Shown here: one piece after another, positions 9,633-22,995 of the stretch
Position numbering within the stretch: position 1 is the first letter of the stretch
How the letters are laid out: every line of letters begins with the position of its first letter
Source: Dallia pectoralis
Lineage: Eukaryota; Chordata; Actinopteri; Esociformes; Umbridae
Direction: 5' to 3'
Length of the DNA: 64,000 nucleotides
NCBI GenBank assembly: GCA_029465975.1
Contig: CM055761.1
Span: 8,234,529-8,298,528, forward strand
Notes under the pieces: generated by a model
The model's database searches: none
What the model saw: the letters and a program-made list of their open reading frames with translations, nothing else
What the model was told of the DNA's origin: nothing
Position numbers and translations under genes: made by a program

Positions 9633-12600
9633 AATAATCTGTACAGTTTCTGACCCAGCAGAGGCCAACTTCTCAGCAAAACAAAAACAGACAGAACCAG
9701 TCTGGGCTCTAAGCTGCCTGCCAGCTCTGTCTCTTATCAGCCCTTTCATCTCCCTTTCAAGGTTGTAAATCTTCTCTCCATCTCAACCGGAGTCCACCTC
9801 GTAAAGGATTTGCAGGCACAGCGTAGCCGGAGCTGCCTGCCTCCTTAAAACTAAGACAGCAAACCCTGGGTTATGGGGGCATTCTGGCCTCGGATACACA
9901 CAAACAGACTACGGTCAGGGGAATTGAGTAAACACTATGTGATGCAGAAGGATGGAGCACTGTCCAGGTCAAAGGTCAACAGACCGTCAGCTAAGGCATA
10001 ACAGGTAAACACAAAGTCCATGCGTTTCTTTAAAATGTGTACAGTCACCACAGAACTGGAATAAACCAGGTAGAGTGAGCAGAAACACAGGGGTCATTAT
10101 TCAATGTCCTCTCTATGAAATAGCAGATGGATTAAGTGGCATATCCTCCCATCTGAAGTTAATGACAGACCTCCTGATAAAAGAGCAGGACAAAGCCCTT
10201 TGTGTAATCCTGAAATCCCCCCCACCAGCAGACCAGCCACACCCAGCTCCTGACAAAGCCAGGTAACCAACCAGTGGCCTTCAGAAGGGCCGGGTGAGGT
10301 TACCGCCTGTCATGTAGCAGGTGTAGAGGTGCAGGCTGCTTGGATCCCGTAGAAATGATGCTTTCACAGTATTGTGTTGGCCCTCACCAGAGCCTCACAT
10401 CTGCATCTCCAGTTACAGCACCAGCCACAATCGGATACTTCACACGGCCGGGCTTCGGTCCGTGACGTAAATGCCACAGAGGCCTCCGGTTGGAACAAGA
10501 CACTACGCCTCCAGGCTCTTTCCCAACAACATTTCTCTCCACCTCTTGACGCTGAGTCCATCCGCTGTGATCCATCTACATTGTCTATCCCACAGTGCTA
10601 GAACCAGGGTTGTTATGGTAACCAGCAGCTCATTTATTCTCAACCCATGGTGTGTTTCTCACCTTTTGCTAACTTCTAGTTAAATACTAGACCTACATCA
10701 GAAAGCCATTTCACTCTGCCACTTCTCCAACCAGGCCCAGACATATTACTCAGTCTGCCTGGCCAATAAGCTTCTAAAGTGGCCAGCTGTGCTTCATTCT
10801 GCCCAGCACTGCTTTAGTCCAGAAACACACTAAAACCCCAGACATGTAGCAACCCATTGACACAACTGGGGGTGTGCGTCTAAACCACCTAGACAATCTC
10901 TGTTGACCAGGTTGCTGGTTTATATCCCCTTATACCGAGGGATGGCCCTCATTGCATCTAATAGGTGAGGTGTGCGTGTGTGGTTTCCAGCCCACAGTTT
11001 CTAAGATAATCACATTAGTTGATGCTGTTCAAGTTCTCCCTTCAGTTCTCTGTGTTCTCTGAGATCCAGTCACCCTTATCAGTACAGAACACAGTTTAGG
11101 TCTTAGTATGTCAATATGTATCGTGTCAAATAAGACTTTAAACTAATATGACATCAGATGTCTTTATCATTTATTGATTACATACTTTAATACTTAATGT
11201 AGTGGCTGTAATAGGTATGTAGATATTCACTGATATGTGTGCTGGGATGCTACAGATCTCTGTCATTCACCGGCCGCCTAGCATAAATGGCAGTCCTATA
11301 TCTGTGGCTAACAGAAATTAGTGATTGGGAGTTCCCAAAACGCACAGCTGTTTTTGAACAGCTTTAATTGGTGAATATTGGAAAGCCGTCACTTTGGTGA
11401 AAGTAGCCTTCCTTTTGGCTCCTTAATTACTCTTTTTTGCTTAAACAACAACTTTTGCTTGGGTGGGTATAAGTCACAAAATGATTATCTCAAGGAGGCA
11501 TATCCGCACTACAGAAACTAAAACTGCACGTGCATCTTTATTCCACACACATTGTTAAATGCACACTTTGAATGTGCGTTTAACACTAGCATAATTGTAG
11601 TCTACCTTTGTCTGCTTTACATTGGAGAGAGCACTGTTATGGTTCAGAGAGGGATTCAAGTAATGCGGGAGTCTTTGAACGGAGCCACACGAGTCGCTCG
11701 CCAAATAGAGTTGGAGTGCATATCACTAGCAGGGAAACGCCTACCTCGTTGGTGTATTTTGAGCCTCTATTGTGTAAATAAGACAAGACAGTAAATAGGA
11801 CTTTTTGTCTCTATGCAACCATTGCTCATCAATATCACTGCGGAATCTATGGCGACAGCGCAAGCGTCTGAGGAAGGTGCACCTAGATCCATTTGTGTTG
11901 TTCTTTTATAGCTTCCTACAAATAAATCGTGAATACAACAACAAGGAGACAGCCTTCAATCTGGGAAAACTGGAACAAATTGCCAGTAAAGAGGAGCGGG
12001 ATTCGGTTAAATGACAATCGCACTCTTAAAAAACACATTACTGCATTGGTCACGAACAGATTAAGATATTTTGTAAGAACAAATCGTGTCTGCATAGAAA
12101 AGATATTGTTTAATCAACTTCTATGTCCCTACTATATAATGTTGATGTGCTAAATATGCCTCAGATGTAATAAAATATGTTTATGCAGTTTACCACTCAA
12201 CCTTGCTCTCCATTCCAGCCTACAGTTCTGTTGACCTTAAATAAATCCATTTGTGCCAATATCTTGTATAAAACATGTTTTAATTTATCGTTTTCATAAT
12301 GTTTGTCTTTTTTCATTTTTTGTGTAGGTCTATGTGTTTTTACTTTTGGTCTCTGTAAGATCAAATACAGACTGAAGGTCTTAAAAAACAATAATTCATC
12401 AATATAAAATAATATGTGACAAAAACAAAATTCTCCGTACAAGTCCTGCATTTTCAAGCGAACAAGAAATATCAGTTCCCTATCCAGTCTATCAGTTCCT
12501 CTTTTTAACAACTTCCAGCCCCATCATTTATGAACTTCTGGTTGTGTTAAGTAGTGGGTGAGTTGTTGAAAATATTGAACGGATGCTGTACTCCAAAGAC

Positions 12601-13171
12601 ATACTGTAGACATACTGCCGGTTGGTTGTATTCGTACTGTTTGTACAATTTTGACACGTAGAGACCCAAACAACGTTCGATATATCAGCAGCGTGAGCAG
12701 GTGACTGAAATAACGAGTGTCTGGGGAGGAGTGGGAGATCATTCCTGGTTCTAGTGGTTCTAGTGCAGTGCATGTCTCCACAGGGCCTGGGGGAAAAGTG
12801 CCCGACAGCCAGGCAGTGGCTACTGCTATTTTGTGATGTTCACTGATTATATCTCAGCTGACCTGCTCACCCTGGCAGACACTATTTCAGTAAGGCGTGT
12901 GGGGCACCTGCGCTGTGTATAACTGGCTGTGAAAAAGGACACTAAGCTGCTACCTCCAAATCCCGTGTGCAGCTGCAGCGAGGCTTTAAATTCAGTCCAC
13001 TGTTATGGCCGTCATAACAACTCCAAATCTCTCTCTCTTTCCCCCCCATTTCCAGCACCCATGTGTATTGTCTGGAAAAATATATATTTAATTGTTTTGT
13101 ACAAAATGTGTCTTGGATTAGTAATGTAAACCAAGGCAGTAAGTAAAGCGGTGCAGCATTGGTATTCATAC
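9633..13171. other. Mostly single-copy DNA, no supported exon
   Basis: Frames of 60-104 codons occur here (10364-10683, 11552-12153, 12197-12781), but they overlap on both strands and show no domain or paired splice sites. If the minus-strand SAM gene continues past its 13172 donor, its next exon should lie here or lower. It would have to start with one base completing a split codon. I could not identify it. Confidence 0.5.
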
Positions 13172-13541
13172 CTGTATGAAGAGTGGCAATCTGTGGCAGT
13201 GTGGTAGGGCTGGTGTTCCTCAATTATGTTGTGGATGAGTGGCGAGGAGGGCAGGCGGGCACGAGACGGGTGAGGCAGGGTGCCCATGTGGCTGTACATG
13301 TCCCAGGAGCGGGCAGGGCCAGGTGCCAGGCCAGGGGCCGGGGAGGGCACTCCTTTCTTCTTCCTAGGCAGAGTGCCATGGATGGAGACACTGTGGTACC
13401 CGGCTGGGGGCAGCTCTGGTAATGTAGGCCTGGAGGTTAGCAGGTCCATGGAGGAGGCCAGGGAGCACTGTCTGCTGCCCACTCCCATGTGCATGTTCCT
13501 GGGCAGACTGGCAAACTTCCCCTCCGCCATCATTCTCAGCT
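13172..13541 (-). CDS. Exon of the SAM-domain gene: Ser/Pro-rich basic tail
   Basis: A 370-nt internal exon read right to left. The acceptor is a T-rich tract ending TTTTTGTCAG just before 13541; the donor at 13172 reads TACAG/GTATGA. The exon opens with two bases completing a split codon. With the G left by the 34660 exon this gives Glu, so the fused protein reads ERRRELRMMAEGKFASLPRN across the junction. The 122 or so residues contain no globular domain. They hold Ser-rich RQCSLASSMDLL, a basic GTLPRKKKG, a Pro/Ala-rich stretch and a C-terminal part with several Tyr and His residues. This fits a phosphorylated, flexible scaffold or adaptor tail after a SAM domain. It ends two bases into a codon, so at least one more exon follows. 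The open frame carries on into the intron on both sides, so the splice sites set the limits. Confidence 0.75.
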
Positions 13542-15415
13542 CTGACAAAAAGACAAAAAAATTTAGATCCATTATAATAAAATTACTTCATCAGCACGAC
13601 GTGTCAAGGTTGATATTTACAAACTTGTAGATGCTTCATTTACCATTTTTACAACACAAAAATGTACTCGGCAAGAACAATACTCAAAACAACTCAAATC
13701 ACCATTCAATAATAATAATCACCATCTGTGATTGGTAGTGAGCCAGAGTCATCCAGCAGTCTAAGTCACTACTACCAGTGCACATGTACCACTGTAGCAT
13801 GGCTTGATATCTGACCTATTTCAATTTCAGGTGGGGAAAAAATGTATGCAGTTCATTTATTGAATGTAGAATTACATGCCAAATGGTTTATTGACGATGA
13901 TGGAGACAGCAGGTTTAAATTGTTCCAGTTTCGGCACCCTCCACTTTTTATGTTAAATTATGGCCCCCTATTCTCCCAAGATGTTTGTCTTCAATGACCT
14001 CTCATTCTCACTGTAAACCCCAAACCACCTGCTTGCCTCCACAAACTCATGACACACTTCTGACTGAAATGATGATACATTTTTGTTTTACCAAATATTA
14101 ACTTCGGAAACTGCAAAGGTTTTTACTTGGATGGCGTTATGTTTTTTTACCTGCATCAGACATCAACATATAGCAGTTTATGTTAGCAGTCTGTGCATCC
14201 CCCAACAGCTGCATTCAGTTAACGGCCATACGGTCTAACTAGCAGCTACACCCTCAATAGCTTCCAGCCTCTTAGCTTTGGGACTCCTGTGTGAATGTCA
14301 GAGGCGTGTGTGTACGTGCATCTGGAGAGCGGAGGGGAATGAGGAGATTCTGCAGGTTAGGGGTGGGCAAACTATGGCCCACAGGGCAAATCCGGCCCTC
14401 AGGGCAAATCCGTCCGGCCTGCGGTAGATATTAAATCATTTTTGATACCGACTGCAGTTGCTACAATTGCTATGTATTATTGGTATACGCACAATAATAG
14501 ACCTGCAGTATATGTGTATACATTTTAAATATTGCGTCTTTGTAGCCCACAAATAATTTATAATTAACCAATTACGAAACAAATGTGGTCGTCCATTTAA
14601 TTTCCTGATGTGGCCCCTGAGCTGAAAGGTTTTCCCTTTTCTGCTGTAGGTTGTCCCTCTCTCTCCACACAACCTGCCACACCAGCAGGAAGACATAACT
14701 GCAGGATATATAAGACAGCCAGTCTGACTGACCACAAGGCAGATTGGGATCTCTTGTTCCCTGTTTTCTCCCTAAAACCTATTTACCTCAGTTGTTCACA
14801 GTCAGTTTCGACCACTAAGCCACTAATTTCACCATGAAATGGACTCCTTTCTGAGCCGAAAGGTTTTCTGAGTGCATATTTCTGCTCTCAGTTTCCGCGA
14901 GCCACCTCCTTGGCATGCACTGAGCAGTTAAAGTTAACTCACTCCTAAACAGAGAGTTTGACAGCACTGATTGTTGCTGCTTTTCCATAAACCCTCTACA
15001 TCGCCATGGGAACTAGCATACTCTTCATTAACGATCAATAGCTACCTTCGCTAAGCAACTTAATTACTTCCAAGAAGGTTTAGGGGAATGTAAGGTGCGA
15101 GCAAATAAAATGTATAATCTAAATACGCTTGTGTTCTTCTGCAAAAGATGAGAATGTAAAAAAGTGTAGAGAGTAGTACATAAATAGAGTTGATCAATGA
15201 GCTGCAAAATGGGGAAGAGAATGGTAAGAGAATGCTGGCTTACTGGGCAGAGGAGACCATTAAATGTGTCCAGATGTTATTTCCTCACCTGTTCCTCACA
15301 GTGAAGCCAGGGGATAATGCATCTCCTGTTCTATTTATTGAACACCACTTGGCATGTGAAGGTTAAAGTGAACTTAAAAAAATATACCGGGGCAGTGATA
15401 ACTGATGTTGTTTAA
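13542..15415. other. Intron DNA of the SAM gene
   Basis: This is the 3' end of the roughly 21-kb intron between the 34660 and 13541 exons. It holds a hAT-like MITE (14358-14640) and otherwise single-copy DNA. No other exon was seen. Confidence 0.5.
14358..14640 (+). mobile_element. hAT-like MITE remnant
   Basis: The left end reads TAGGGGTGGGCAAACTATGG followed by CCC-ACAGGGC, a sequence typical of hAT elements that begin C/TAGGGGTGGGCAAAC. The right end near 14605-14640 (GTGGCCCCTGAGCTGAAAGG) looks like a decayed partner, but the terminal GCCCACCCCT is not intact. No clean 8-bp target duplication was found, so the right boundary is approximate. Confidence 0.45.
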
Positions 15416-18400
15416 TAACCCTGATGGATAAGTTAGAAGAAATCCTGTAACCCTGAGGGATAAGTTAGAAGAAATCCTGTAACCCTGAGGGATAAGTTAA
15501 GAGAAATCCTGTAACCCTGAGGGATAAGTTAGAAGAAATCCTGTAACCCCGGAGGATAAGTTAAGAGAAATCCTGTAACCCCGGAGGATAAGTTAAGAGA
15601 AATCCTGTAACCCTGATGGATAAGTTAGAAGAAATCCTGTAACCCCGGAGGATAAGTTAAGAGAAATCCTGTAACCCTGATGGATAAGTTAGAAGAAATC
15701 CTGTAACCCTGATGGATAAGTTAGGAGAAATCCTGTAACCCTGATGGATAAGTTAGAAGAAATCCTGTAACCCTGATGGATAAGTTAAGAGAAATCCTGT
15801 AACCCTGAGGGATAAGTTAAGAGAAATCCTGTAACCCTGAGGGATAAGTTAGGAGAAATCCTGTAACCCTGAGGGATAAGTTAGAAGAAATCCTGTAACC
15901 CTGATGGATAAGTTAGAAGAAATCCTGTAACCCTGAGGGATAAGTTAGAAGAAATCCTGTAACCCTGATGGATAAGTTAGAAGAAATCCTGTAACCCTGA
16001 GGGATAAGTTAAGAGAAATCCTGTAACCCTGATGGATAAGTTAGAAGAAATCCTGTAACCCTGATGGATAAGTTAGAAGAAATCCTGTAACCCTGATGGA
16101 TAAGTTAGAAGAAATCCTGTAACCCCGGAGGATAAGTTAGAAGAAATCCTGTAACCCTGAGGGATAAGTTAGAAGAAATCCTGTAACCCTGATGGATAAG
16201 TTAGAAGAAATCCTGTAACCCTGAGGGATAAGTTAGAAGAAATCCTGTAACCCTGATGGATAAGTTAGAAGAAATCCTGTAACCCTGATGGATAAGTTAA
16301 GAGAAATCCTGTAACCCTGAGGGATAAGTTAGAAGAAATCCTGTAACCCTGAGGGATAAGTTAGAAGAAATCCTGTAACCCTGAGGGATAAGTTAGAAGA
16401 AATCCTGTAACCCTGAGGGATAAGTTAAGAGAAATCCTGTAACCCTGATGGATAAGTTAGAAGAAATCCTGTAACCCTGAGGGATAAGTTAGAAGAAATC
16501 CTGTAACCCTGATGGATAAGTTAGAAGAAATCCTGTAACCCTGAGGGATAAGTTAGAAGAAATCCTGTAACCCTGATGGATAAGTTAGGAGAAATCCTGT
16601 AACCCTGATGGATAAGTTAGAAGAAATCCTGTAACCCTGAGGGATAAGTTAAGAGAAATCCTGTAACCCTGATGGATAAGTTAGGAGAAATCCTGTAACC
16701 CTGATGGATAAGTTAGGAGAAATCCTGTAACCCTGAGGGATAAGTTAAGAGAAATCCTGTAACCCTGAGGGATAAGTTAAGAGAAATCCTGTAACCCTGA
16801 GGGATAAGTTAAGAGAAATCCTGTAACCCTGAGGGATAAGTTAAGAGAAATCCTGTAACCCTGAGGGATAAGTTAGGAGAAATCCTGTAACCCTGATGGA
16901 TAAGTTAGGAGAAATCCTGTAACCCTGAGGGATAAGTTAAGAGAAATCCTGTAACCCTGAGGGATAAGTTAGGAGAAATCCTGTAACCCTGAGGGATAAG
17001 TTAGAAGAAATCCTGTAACCCTGATGGATAAGTTAGAAGAAATCCTGTAACCCTGAGGGATAAGTTAGAAGAAATCCTGTAACCCTGATGGATAAGTTAG
17101 AAGAAATCCTGTAACCCTGAGGGATAAGTTAGAAGAAATCCTGTAACCCTGATGGATAAGTTAGAAGAAATCCTGTAACCCTGAGGGATAAGTTAGAAGA
17201 AATCCTGTAACCCTGATGGATAAGTTAGAAGAAATCCTGTAACCCTGATGGATAAGTTAAGAGAAATCCTGTAACCCTGAGGGATAAGTTAGAAGAAATC
17301 CTGTAACCCTGAGGGATAAGTTAGAAGAAATCCTGTAACCCTGAGGGATAAGTTAGAAGAAATCCTGTAACCCTGATGGATAAGTTAGAAGAAATCCTGT
17401 AACCCTGAGGGATAAGTTAGAAGAAATCCTGTAACCCTGATGGATAAGTTAGAAGAAATCCTGTAACCCTGATGGATAAGTTAAGAGAAATCCTGTAACC
17501 CTGAGGGATAAGTTAGAAGAAATCCTGTAACCCTGAGGGATAAGTTAGAAGAAATCCTGTAACCCTGAGGGATAAGTTAGAAGAAATCCTGTAACCCTGA
17601 GGGATAAGTTAAGAGAAATCCTGTAACCCTGATGGATAAGTTAGAAGAAATCCTGTAACCCTGAGGGATAAGTTAGAAGAAATCCTGTAACCCTGATGGA
17701 TAAGTTAGAAGAAATCCTGTAACCCTGAGGGATAAGTTAGAAGAAATCCTGTAACCCTGATGGATAAGTTAGGAGAAATCCTGTAACCCTGATGGATAAG
17801 TTAGAAGAAATCCTGTAACCCTGAGGGGTAAGTTAAGAGAAATCCTGTAACCCTGATGGATAAGTTAGGAGAAATCCTGTAACCCTGATGGATAAGTTAG
17901 GAGAAATCCTGTAACCCTGAGGGATAAGTTAAGAGAAATCCTGTAACCCTGAGGGATAAGTTAAGAGAAATCCTGTAACCCTGAGGGATAAGTTAAGAGA
18001 AATCCTGTAACCCTGAGGGATAAGTTAAGAGAAATCCTGTAACCCTGAGGGATAAGTTAGGAGAAATCCTGTAACCCTGATGGATAAGTTAGGAGAAATC
18101 CTGTAACCCTGAGGGATAAGTTAAGAGAAATCCTGTAACCCTGAGGGATAAGTTAGGAGAAATCCTGTAACCCTGAGGGATAAGTTAAGAGAAATCTTGT
18201 AACCCTGAGGGATAAGTTAAGAGAAATCCTGTAACCCTGAGGGATAAGTTAAGAGAAATCCTGTAACCCTGAGGGATAAGTTAAGAGAAATCCTGTAACC
18301 CTGAGGGATAAGTTAGAAGAAATCCTGTAACCCTGAGGGATAAGTTAGGAGAAATCCTGTAACCCTGATGGATAAGTTAAGAGAAATCCTGTAACCCTGA

Positions 18401-18906
18401 GGGATAAGTTAAGAGAAATCCTGTAACCCTGAGGGATAAGTTAGGAGAAATCCTGTAACCCTGAGGGATAAGTTAAGAGAAATCCTGTAACCCTGAGGGA
18501 TAAGTTAAGAGAAATCCTGTAACCCTGAGGGATAAGTTAGGAGAAATCCTGTAACCCTGATGGATAAGTTAGGAGAAATCCTGTAACCCTGAGGGATAAG
18601 TTAAGAGAAATCCTGTAACCCTGAGGGATAAGTTAGGAGAAATCCTGTAACCCTGATGGATAAGTTAGGAGAAATCCTGTAACCCTGAGGGATAAGTTAA
18701 GAGAAATCCTGTAACCCTGAGGGATAAGTTAGGAGAAATCCTGTAACCCTGATGGATAAGTTAGGAGAAATCCTGTAACCCTGATGGATAAGTTAGGAGA
18801 AATCCTGTAACCCTGATGGATAAGTTAGAAGAAATCCTGTAACCCTGAGGGGTAAGTTAAGAGAAATCCTGTAACCCTGATGGATAAGTTAAGAGAAATC
18901 CTGTAA
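15416..18906. repeat. 32-bp minisatellite, about 109 copies, with 37-unit higher-order structure
   Basis: The unit is GGATAAGTTAGAAGAAATCC then TGTAACCCTGAT, kept in register for 3.5 kb with almost no indels. Two sites vary: TTAGAAG / TTAAGAG / TTAGGAG, and CTGATGG / CTGAGGG / CCGGAGG. The order of variants repeats. A run of 11 units from 16637 recurs at 17821, an offset of 1184 bp, exactly 37 units, and other runs share that offset (16291 and about 17475). The array lies in an intron of the SAM gene. The strand is stop-rich and non-coding. Confidence 0.97.
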
Positions 18907-19127
18907 CATTGAGAGTTAAATAACGAGTAATCCTGTGACCCTAACTAAAATCCAATACTGTGATGCCTTTAAAAAACAAGGCACTTTAATTGAGTTTGTT
19001 CCTCAGCAGTGTCTTTCTTTTACAGACTCATTCATGGATGTGATCCTCAGCAATAATAAAAGCAGACTGGTGCAGATATGACCACGAACGGAGGTAGAAA
19101 CAGACTGGTGCAGGGTGAAGATATGAC

Positions 19128-19818
19128 CACGAATGGTCAGATGAGGTAGATGGTCAGATGCGGTAGATGGTCAGATGGCCAGATGAGGTAGATGGTCAGA
19201 TGGCTAGATGAGGTAGATGGTCAGATGAGGTAGATGGTCAGATGCGGTAGATGGTCAGATGGCTAGATGAGGTAGATGGTCAGATGAGGTAGATGGTCAG
19301 ATGCGGTAGATGGTCAGATGAGGTAGATGGTCAGATGGCTAGATGAGGTAGATGGTCAGATGAGGTAGATGGTCAGATGCGGTAGATGGTCAGATGAGGT
19401 AGATGGTCAGATGAGGTAGATGGTTAGATGAGGTAGATGGTCAGATGAGGTAGATGGTCAGATGAGGTAGATGGTCAGATGAGGTAGATGGTCAGATGGC
19501 CAGATGAGGTAGATGGTCAGATGGCCAGATGAGGTAGATGGTCAGATGGCCAGACGAGGTAGATGGCCAGATGAGGTAGATGGTCAGATGAGGTAGATGG
19601 TCAGATGAGGTAGATGGTCAGATGAGGTAGATGGTCAGATGGCCAGATGAGGTAGATGGGCAGGTGGTCAGATGAGGTAGATGGTCAGATGGCCAGACGA
19701 GGTAGATGGCCAGATGAGGTAGATGGTCAGATGAGGTAAATGGTCAGATGGTCAGATGAGGTAGATGGTCAGATGAGGTAGATGGTCAGATGGCCAGATG
19801 AGGTAGATGGTCAGATGA
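19128..19818. repeat. 17-bp minisatellite with irregular 8-9 bp inserts
   Basis: The core GATGGTCAGATGAGGTA repeats every 17 bp. Many copies carry an extra GGCCAGAT or GGCTAGAT, giving a second period of about 25-26 bp. The two unit types mix in blocks, a sign of unequal exchange. About 36 core units. Confidence 0.95.
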
Positions 19819-19924
19819 AGGACAAGCAGTTCCATAAAAACAGTCCCTTGTGGAGAACAGGGGTACGAGACCCAGACAACAGCTGAGTGTGAGCGTGCAC
19901 TGACCCGGTTAACCAGCGGCTGTA

Positions 19925-20036
19925 AAGACTGTTGAACACACACAATGACACACACACACACCCCTATGGTGACACACACACCTAAACAGTGACACGTACA
20001 CACATGTCTTTTCAATGACACACACACACACACAAA
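19925..20036. repeat. Interrupted CA microsatellite
   Basis: CA runs of 8-20 bases are separated by AATG, CCCCTATGGTG and similar spacers that recur imperfectly. The minus-strand frame reading Cys/Val repeats is a shadow of this. Confidence 0.9.
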
Positions 20037-22053
20037 AGGCTGTTGTGGTGCCTTTGTCCTCTTGAGGCTGTGTGAAATTCAATCTGAGCCATGGTCAGTA
20101 TAGGTCTAGGATTTACTCTATGAACGTTTGCTGAGAGAGGACAGTTTAGGGACCTGCTTTATGCCCCCGCAATTGTTAATTAACCCTACAGTATTTGTAC
20201 GCGCAACCAGAAATCTGCTTTAACCGGGAGCACTACCCAGTTGACTTCATTCCAGCCAGGCTAAAGTATCTGTTCTGTTGCGGTTTGGGTCCTAGTAAGT
20301 CTGCTGGGAATTCCCCCACTGGGAGAGGACCATCATCTGGTTTGTGATGACACTTATTTCTATACCGCAAAAGCATTTTCAAATAACAGTAAGAGCTAGT
20401 CCTGTAATTAACACACTAAATGATACAATCTGTCTTCTTTCATGTTCGCCGTCTCCTCACTTAAATTTGTAGCTTCAATCAACTAACTCTGTACTTTTAA
20501 TCACTGTTGAATCTATTATTTAATGTTTATTTTGGTATAAAGTTGTGGTGCTTCCCAGCTCAGTTGTCAACCCTACAATTCCAATGAATTCCTGTAATAC
20601 TCTTCAAATAACACGTTGATTACATGTCCTGACAAGATGAGGAACTTAGACCATCAGAATACTGCACATTTTGACTTCCCTGCTCTGTGTCGACTCATTG
20701 GTTGGTTGACTCAGCGTTGTCATACGACTGAACACACAGAAACACAAGCAAGTCAGAATAGCACATCCCTTCACCGCGTCAAAACCAATTACAATCCAAG
20801 GGGAACAACCGCTCGCACATCGCAACCAAAACCGAACCGCCATTTATCGTCCCCAACTGCCTGGAGGCACGCTGGCAACCATTTTGTGTCTGACCGCTCA
20901 CTCATCACCGTCGAAAATCCATTCCTGCGAGTGGCCGGGTGGGGATTCCTACACGGGCCAGAGGAACCGGTGGGCTGAGGCGTAATTGGCTGGTGAGTAA
21001 AGTGCCTGTAGGCCCGTCTGCGTGGAGGCCTGTTGTTGACCTCAGAGAGAGAGAGCAAAAAGACGCGGCCCGGCCTAAGCCAGTGTGGCCAGAACCACGC
21101 ACATCTGTTTCCACTTAAGGAATGCTGTTAGATAATTACTCCCCTGTGGTGACAGTGAAAGGGTTATCCCTCCCTGGGCACCTCGAGACAATATCACAAA
21201 TAAGACGGGAATCTGATAACATCAATTATGAATGCGTACTACTAGAAGAGCTGATAAGATTTAGGCTGGCATTTAATCTGACGTCTCAGTCTCTCCTCCT
21301 GTCGTTCTAATTTACCTCACACTGCTTCACTGGCATTCCTCGCTTTTGTATTTCTGTCTCTCAGAAGAACAATAGTCTATCTCTGATTCTCTCTCTCTCT
21401 CTCTCTCTCTATCTCTCCCTCTCTCTTAACCGGTGTCCTACACTGACATCATTCTCAATAAATACACACAAATTACTTGACGTTGTTTTTTTGCAACTGT
21501 CTAACGACACAGGATGCATGTCATTGGTGTACTTATAGTAAGAGCATTGTGTACGGTTCTTGTCACATAAGACGTACAGATCTCCAAAGTCAACAACGCC
21601 AAAGCTGGCCTTGATGCTGAGAGATATACTTAGAGTAAACACGCAAAGGAAATGAAACCATAAACATCAGAACTAAAGCTTATTAGTGAAGCTACTGAAA
21701 TTGTTGACTAATGACAAGGGAAAAGAAGATCCCCGGCTATTTCAAAACAAACTGGGCAGCGTTATTACTGTGTGCTATTCTCTATTTACCATTTATTTGC
21801 TGTTCTCCATTTTTTTCCACACTCTTTATGGGAATCTGGTGAATGTGGTCCAGTTTAGTGAATTCAAACCAGCATTGAGTGGATGAAAGACATTTTCATA
21901 GGTTTTCAAACCCCTTTAATTGCTGTAGAGGGGCTAACTGCAATAAACTGTTACTTATAGAGTTGCCACAAGTTCTATCACACAGTGTCTACCTCTATTA
22001 AGCTTTTAGCCATTTTACCAATTAAATTCTGCTGCAAATGAGTAAGAGACGAC

Positions 22054-22074
22054 GACGTCTGTTCACCAGACGTC
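22054..22074. other. Perfect 8-bp inverted repeat with 5-base loop
   Basis: GACGTCTG (22054-22061) and CAGACGTC (22067-22074) are exact reverse complements around TTCAC. Both arms contain GACGTC, the core of CREB/ATF sites, and the right arm continues GACGTCAC. It may be a protein-binding dyad or a chance hairpin. Confidence 0.35.
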
Positions 22075-22954
22075 ACATCAGATCGGTGAAAAAGGCCTTT
22101 CTCAGACAGGCAGCAGAGTTGCTGGAGTTCCCTTCAGATTACAGAAGATGATCTAGTTATCTAACCCTGTCGTTGGGGAACACACAGTGATATATCTATA
22201 ACAGGCTTTGTTTACTGGTGTACACCACACGTCAACACCGCCGTCACCATCAGTAATAGAACATACATAATTCCACCTGACATGAGGCCTGTAGGAGCAC
22301 CACAGATTGTGTTCCACCCCCAGCCTGGACGTCATGGCAAATAAGGGGCCAGGCCGCCAAAGCGCAAAAGTCTGTCAGCGCCTAAAAGGAGGGGATGCGT
22401 GGTGGGAGAAGGAACGAAGCTGGTTCGAACACGCCGTCACAGCAATATCAGAACTTCATCCAGAGACACAGTAGGGCCCGGTCAAAAAACGCTCTAATAC
22501 ATCCGTCACAGCAGCCGGACAGATTTTCCCATCATTCTCCTGTTCCTGACAATAGAAGCGGGCTGTTCTGAGACTACCAGATCGGACATCTGGGCTGGCC
22601 ATTGGACTTCCATCTCCCCCCTTAGACTTACCATAACAAGGGGTCTAAGAGTCCAGCCCAGATTAACAAAGCCCTCCGTATATAAATCAGTGCTGCAGGA
22701 CTCTAGGACTTTAGTCCAGCATAAAAGGGGTTTCTAAAGTAAAGGATTCAGTCTGAACCTTTGTGTCTGTACAGGAAATGATAAGAATCTCTGGTAATAG
22801 GGACAGACTTATGAATGTGATTCGGCAACATCTCACCGCAATACGGTTGTATTTTAGCCAGCGCTCCAAAAGGCCGCAGCCAGCAGTCACCTTACAGCTC
22901 CTAGCTGTGTCACATGGTGTGAGCGTCTCATTTATAAAACAGTGGAGCAGATTG

Positions 22955-22995
22955 TTTGGGATGCAAATGAATGTCACGAGCAAACAATGGCACAA
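22955..22995 (+). promoter_or_regulatory. Octamer plus SOX-like motif pair, candidate enhancer core
   Basis: An exact POU octamer ATGCAAAT occurs near 22961-22968. An AACAATGG motif, fitting SOX factors, follows about 15 bases later. Such pairs occur in vertebrate developmental enhancers (known biology), but the spacing differs from the tight composite site and single motifs are common by chance. Confidence 0.2.

Noticed and set aside
12197..12781. Possible exon of the SAM gene downstream of 13172
   Set aside because: Two overlapping minus frames are open but lack an acceptor in the needed phase and look like random composition.
13280..13630. Plus-strand 116-codon frame opposite the tail exon
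   Set aside because: A shadow of the GC-rich minus-strand exon, which has both splice sites and matches phase with the SAM exon.
15416..18906. CRISPR-like regular spacing
   Set aside because: There are no unique spacers: the whole 32-bp unit repeats head to tail, and the context is a vertebrate genome.
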